Origin: Mumia quercus
GTDB lineage: Bacteria > Actinomycetota > Actinomycetes > Propionibacteriales > Nocardioidaceae
Length of the DNA: 64,000 nt
Direction: 5' to 3'
NCBI RefSeq assembly: GCF_025506335.1
Contig: NZ_JANZYO010000005.1
Span: forward strand, 186,001 to 250,000
The number at the start of each line of letters is the position of its first letter. Positions within the stretch are counted from its first letter, which is position 1. Below the pieces are notes generated by a model. That model ran no database searches. It saw only the letters and a list, made by a program, of their open reading frames with translations, and was not told the DNA's origin. Shown here piece by piece: positions 61,036 through 64,000 of this stretch. Made by a program: the position numbers and the translations under genes.

Positions 61036-62346
61036 ATGTCTGATCCGTCCAGCGAGTCGACCGGTCGCGCCGCGTCGGTGAACAGCAGCGCGGGTGCCCC
61101 CTTCAACAGGTGGGTGCTGGTCGGGGGAGGGCTTCTCCTCCAGTTCTCCATCGGTGCCGTGTACGCGTGGTCGGTCTTCGCCAAGGCGTACCAGGAGGCC
61201 GAGCCCTGGGAGCTGACGAAGGTCCAGGCGTCCCTCCCGTTCACGGTCACGATCGCGATGATCTTCCTCGGCAGCTACACCGGCGGGCGGGTCCAGGACC
61301 GGCGCGGCCCGCGGGTGGTCGCGCTCGTCGGCGGCGTCATCTACGCGGTCGGCATCGTCATCGCGTCGTTCACACGAGGCTCGGAGGACCTCTGGCTGCT
61401 GATCCTCGGGTACGGCGTGATCAGCGGCTTCGGGCTCGGTGTGGCCTACATCGTGCCGATCGCGATGCTCCAGAAGTGGTTCCCCGACAAGAAGGGCCTC
61501 ATCACCGGGCTGGCGGTCGGCGGCTTCGGGTTCGGAGCCGTGCTCACGTCGCCGGTCGCGCAGTGGCTCATCCGCCAGGACGAGGACCAGCCGTCGAAGG
61601 CGTTCCTCTGGCTCGGCCTCGCCTACCTGGTGATGTCGCTGGCGGGGGCCGCAGTCTTCCGCAACCCGCCGGCGGGCTACGTCGTCCCCGGGTACGAGGC
61701 GGCGACGCCGACGGCGAACGGCCCCACGACCAAGGAGTACACCGAGAAGGAGGCGCTGCGGACGCCCCAGTGGTATCTGCTGACCGCCATCCTCACGCTC
61801 AACGTCACCGCCGGCATCGCGCTGATCTCTCAGGCGGCAGGCAGCGCGGAGGGCATCGCCGGCTACAGCACGGCGGGCGCGGCGACGGTCGTCGGCGTGC
61901 TCGCGATCTTCAACGGCGGCGGGCGGATCGTCTGGGCGGCCGCGTCGGACTACATCGGGCGGATGCCGGCGTTCGCGGGGATGCTGGCGCTCCAGGGGAT
62001 CTGCCTCATCGTCCTTCCGCACGCGAGCAACGCGGCGCTGTGGTTCGTCCTCGCGGCCGTCGTGTACCTCTGCTACGGCGGCGGCTTCGGCACGATGCCC
62101 GCAACAGCTGGGGACTACTTCGGCGTCCGGTACGCGGGGGCGATCTACGGGCTGATGCTCATCGGCTGGAGCATCGGCGGCGTCATCGGACCGCTGGTGA
62201 TCTCGGCACTGCTCGGCGACACGGGCGACCCGGACTACACCCTCGGTTACACGACGATCGGCATCATCGCGCTCGTCGCGGTGGCCCTCACGTTGATCAC
62301 GAAGGTGCCGGGAGACCGCCGCGCCGCGGTGACCACAGACCGCTGA
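61036..62346 (+). CDS. Oxalate/formate-family MFS transporter
   Basis: A 436-residue twelve-helix major-facilitator transporter of the OFA (oxalate/formate antiporter) family. The N-terminal helix FNRWVLVGGGLLLQFSIGAVYAWSVF and the region RRGPRVVALVGGVIYAVG are family-typical. ATG 61036 has AGGAGG 9 nt upstream; a GTG at 61012 overlapping the previous stop is possible. Cotranscription with the FDH genes suggests formate (or oxalate) as substrate; direction is unknown. Confidence 0.85.
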   Translation: MSDPSSESTGRAASVNSSAGAPFNRWVLVGGGLLLQFSIGAVYAWSVFAKAYQEAEPWELTKVQASLPFTVTIAMIFLGSYTGGRVQDRRGPRVVALVGGVIYAVGIVIASFTRGSEDLWLLILGYGVISGFGLGVAYIVPIAMLQKWFPDKKGLITGLAVGGFGFGAVLTSPVAQWLIRQDEDQPSKAFLWLGLAYLVMSLAGAAVFRNPPAGYVVPGYEAATPTANGPTTKEYTEKEALRTPQWYLLTAILTLNVTAGIALISQAAGSAEGIAGYSTAGAATVVGVLAIFNGGGRIVWAAASDYIGRMPAFAGMLALQGICLIVLPHASNAALWFVLAAVVYLCYGGGFGTMPATAGDYFGVRYAGAIYGLMLIGWSIGGVIGPLVISALLGDTGDPDYTLGYTTIGIIALVAVALTLITKVPGDRRAAVTTDR

Positions 62347-62380
62347 GCCGCGCCGCTCCGCCGCCCGGTAGGTTCGCCGG

Positions 62381-62968
62381 GTGATCCGACGCGCCTCGCT
62401 CCGCATGCCGCTCGTCGCCCTCGGACTCGGGCTGTGCGTCGGGGCGCTCACCTCGGTGCTCCAGGCCCACCTGGACTTCCCGTGGCTGGCCCTGGTGAAC
62501 GCCGTGAGCCCGTGGCTGACGACCGCGTTCGTCGCCGGCGCGTTGCAGGAGCGGCTGCGGACGGCCCTGTGGGTCGGTGCGGTGGCGACGGCGATGCAGG
62601 TGGTCGGCTACTACGCGACGGCCGAGCTGCGCGGCTACGACGCCTCGATGACCTACGTCGTGCTGTGGTCGGTGTGCGCGGTCGTCGGTGGGCCGGTCTT
62701 CGGCGCTGCCGGGTTCTCGTGGCGGCGCGCGGCGCCCGCGGGCCTGGGGGCTGCGGCGCTCGTGGCGGCGTACGCGAGCGAGGCTCTCGTCTCGTACGAG
62801 CTGCGCCTCGGCTACACCTCGTCGGCGGTGCTGTTCCTGGTCGTCGCCGTCGGGCTGGCCGTCGGGCTCGGCAGGCATCGCGGCCAGCTCGGGGCGATGC
62901 TGCGGTGGCTGGTGCCTGCCCTGCTGGCGGGGGCTGCCGGCCACCTGGTGCTCGCGCTGGTCGTGTAG
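62381..62968 (+). CDS. DUF6518-like membrane protein
   Basis: A 195-residue, about six-helix membrane protein (hydrophobic segments from LVALGLGLCVGALTSVLQ to LVPALLAGAAGHLVLALVV). It resembles DUF6518 proteins; no function is known. A TAGGTT box at 62369-62374 is 6 nt from the GTG, suggesting a leaderless message. It converges with the RelA/SpoT gene, whose stop is 4 bp beyond. Confidence 0.7.
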   Translation: MIRRASLRMPLVALGLGLCVGALTSVLQAHLDFPWLALVNAVSPWLTTAFVAGALQERLRTALWVGAVATAMQVVGYYATAELRGYDASMTYVVLWSVCAVVGGPVFGAAGFSWRRAAPAGLGAAALVAAYASEALVSYELRLGYTSSAVLFLVVAVGLAVGLGRHRGQLGAMLRWLVPALLAGAAGHLVLALVV

Positions 62969-62972
62969 GCGC

Positions 62973-64000
62973 CTAAGGCGCCTCTGCCGGGCGCATCTTG
63001 GCCAGCCGGGCCTGCAGCAGCGGCACGCGGTGCGCGTTGGCGCGCAGGTTCACGTACGTGTCGCCGCGCGCCCACAGCAGCGCGTCGTCGAGCCGGCGCA
63101 CCGCACCCGGGGGATAGCGGTAACCCATCCGTGCGGCGAGGTCGTCGGCGTCGACCGCGCGCAGGACGTCGGCCAGCTCGGTGAGCGAGGTGATCCCGAG
63201 CTCGAGGACCACGCTCGCGATCCAGTCGTAGTGGTCGGTGCGCGACCATCCCGCGTCGGGGTACTGGCCGGCCAGGAACGCCGCGAGCTCGCGCGGGGGG
63301 ATGCGCGGATCCTCGCTGCCGTCGTCCCCGCCGGGCGCGGTCAAGGACCCGCTGAGGCGGTCGCGGATCGAGGAGAACTCCCGGTCCGCGAGCTCCAGCA
63401 GTCCCGCCGCGAGGGTGAACCGGCGGTCGAGGTCGGGGACGTGCTCGTCGGGGACGGTGCCCTTGTAACGGATGTCGTGCTCGAACTCCGCCCACGCGTG
63501 CTGCAGCACCGTCCGGACCTGGACCTGCGCACGCAGGCCGGCGAGCCCAGGATGCTCGGCCTCGCCGGCACGGTCCAGCCCGATCAGCAGGTGTCGGCTC
63601 GCGTAGCCGAAGCGGCCCTCGCTCGCCGTCTCCATGCCCATGTCCCGGTCGTCGTGGACGACCACCTGGTCGTCCAGGAGGTCGACGACGGCTTGGACGT
63701 CGCTCTGCACGTACGTGATGACCCGGAGCCCGATCTGGTCGGTGATGTCGCGCAGCGGGTCGGGGTACAAGGGCGCGCCGTCGGCCGTCCGTGCCGCCTT
63801 CTCGGCGAAGGAGGCGACCGACTTCGCCCGTCCCGCCACCGTCAGGTAGTTGATGCCGGCGTCGTCGAGGATCTCGGTCACCAGGCGGACGAACTCAACC
63901 GCGCTCGCCTGCAGGCGAGGCTGCCGCTCGGCGTACTCCCGAACTGCGGACCGAGGGTCGCGCGACGACGCGACGACGCGCTTGGCCCGTGGAGCGGGGG
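62973..64000 (-). CDS. RelA/SpoT-domain protein, 5-prime end outside the window
   Basis: The minus-strand frame is open from the stop at 62973 to the window edge, at least 342 residues. It contains a GTP pyrophosphokinase-like RelA/SpoT synthetase fold: YLTVAGRAKSVASFAEKAART, DPLRDITDQIGLRVITYVQSDV, FGYASRHLLIGLD, and AQVQVRTVLQHAWAEFEHDIRYK. A helical C-terminal domain of about 130 residues follows. It looks like a small (p)ppGpp synthetase rather than full-length Rel. The GTG at 63881 is internal to the synthetase domain, so the true start lies upstream, beyond the window. Confidence 0.85.
   Translation of the reverse strand, partial: PAPRAKRVVASSRDPRSAVREYAERQPRLQASAVEFVRLVTEILDDAGINYLTVAGRAKSVASFAEKAARTADGAPLYPDPLRDITDQIGLRVITYVQSDVQAVVDLLDDQVVVHDDRDMGMETASEGRFGYASRHLLIGLDRAGEAEHPGLAGLRAQVQVRTVLQHAWAEFEHDIRYKGTVPDEHVPDLDRRFTLAAGLLELADREFSSIRDRLSGSLTAPGGDDGSEDPRIPPRELAAFLAGQYPDAGWSRTDHYDWIASVVLELGITSLTELADVLRAVDADDLAARMGYRYPPGAVRRLDDALLWARGDTYVNLRANAHRVPLLQARLAKMRPAEAP

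Overview
The window is about 64 kb of very GC-rich chromosomal DNA (visibly around 70% or more) from a high-GC Gram-positive actinobacterium. WhiB, the FasR-type PucR regulator, DUF3145, DUF3052 and DUF3817 proteins, homodimeric-type AceE, glnA2-glnE, bifunctional RNase H/phosphatase, frequent GTG starts and TANNNT -10 boxes 6-8 nt from start codons all fit an actinomycete. A Nocardioidaceae-like soil organism is my best guess, but 16S is not present, so genus is inference. I see no integrase, transposase, phage gene or CRISPR array; most of the window is core chromosome.

Layout. 0.1-2.6 kb: yceD-rpmF-rnc-mutM operon. 2.6-8.5 kb: secreted hydrolase, dgt, dnaG, a primary-like sigma factor. 8.5-10.6 kb: tRNA-Asn, PIG-L deacetylase, tRNA-Met, NAD(P)-binding protein. 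10.8-14 kb: a disturbed fatty-acid-synthesis locus with fasR and DUF3145, but no fabD, fabH or fabF between them. What remains is an ACP-like ORF without its phosphopantetheine serine, a five-copy 24-bp tandem repeat of its own 3-prime end, and a poly-G/poly-C tract that may be an assembly fault. 14-22 kb: hydrolase, PAP2 protein, aceE, DUF3052, acyl-CoA synthetase with a palindromic operator, AhpE peroxiredoxin, tRNA-Val. 22.2-22.75 kb: two gene remnants (CueP-like, alcohol dehydrogenase). 22.8-30.3 kb: glycosyltransferase, Nif3, zinc-ribbon protein with a CTG start, RNase H/phosphatase, YaaA, RNB ribonuclease, and a GDT1 manganese exporter under a yybP-ykoY riboswitch. 30.5-30.95 kb: RNase P RNA. 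31-34.4 kb: DUF3817, map, thioesterase, hairpin cluster, panB. 34.6-42.6 kb: secreted M14 carboxypeptidase, nadE, glnA2-glnE. 42.6-48.7 kb: WhiB, a MerR/B12-fold regulator lacking cobalamin ligands, LigD-type polymerase, a large membrane hydrolase, duplicated hairpin modules, small proteins. 48.8-51.3 kb: a double-TetR regulator convergent with a latex-clearing-protein (rubber oxygenase) gene.

The most coherent system is at 51.4-62.3 kb: selB and selA on the minus strand, then tRNA-Sec, selD, and a three-subunit formate dehydrogenase on the plus strand. The catalytic subunit reads through an in-frame TGA followed by a textbook bacterial SECIS hairpin, and an oxalate/formate-family transporter follows. 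The decoding machinery and its client sit side by side and would let the cell oxidise formate through a membrane-bound selenoenzyme. The window closes with a DUF6518 membrane protein and a RelA/SpoT-domain protein running off the right edge.
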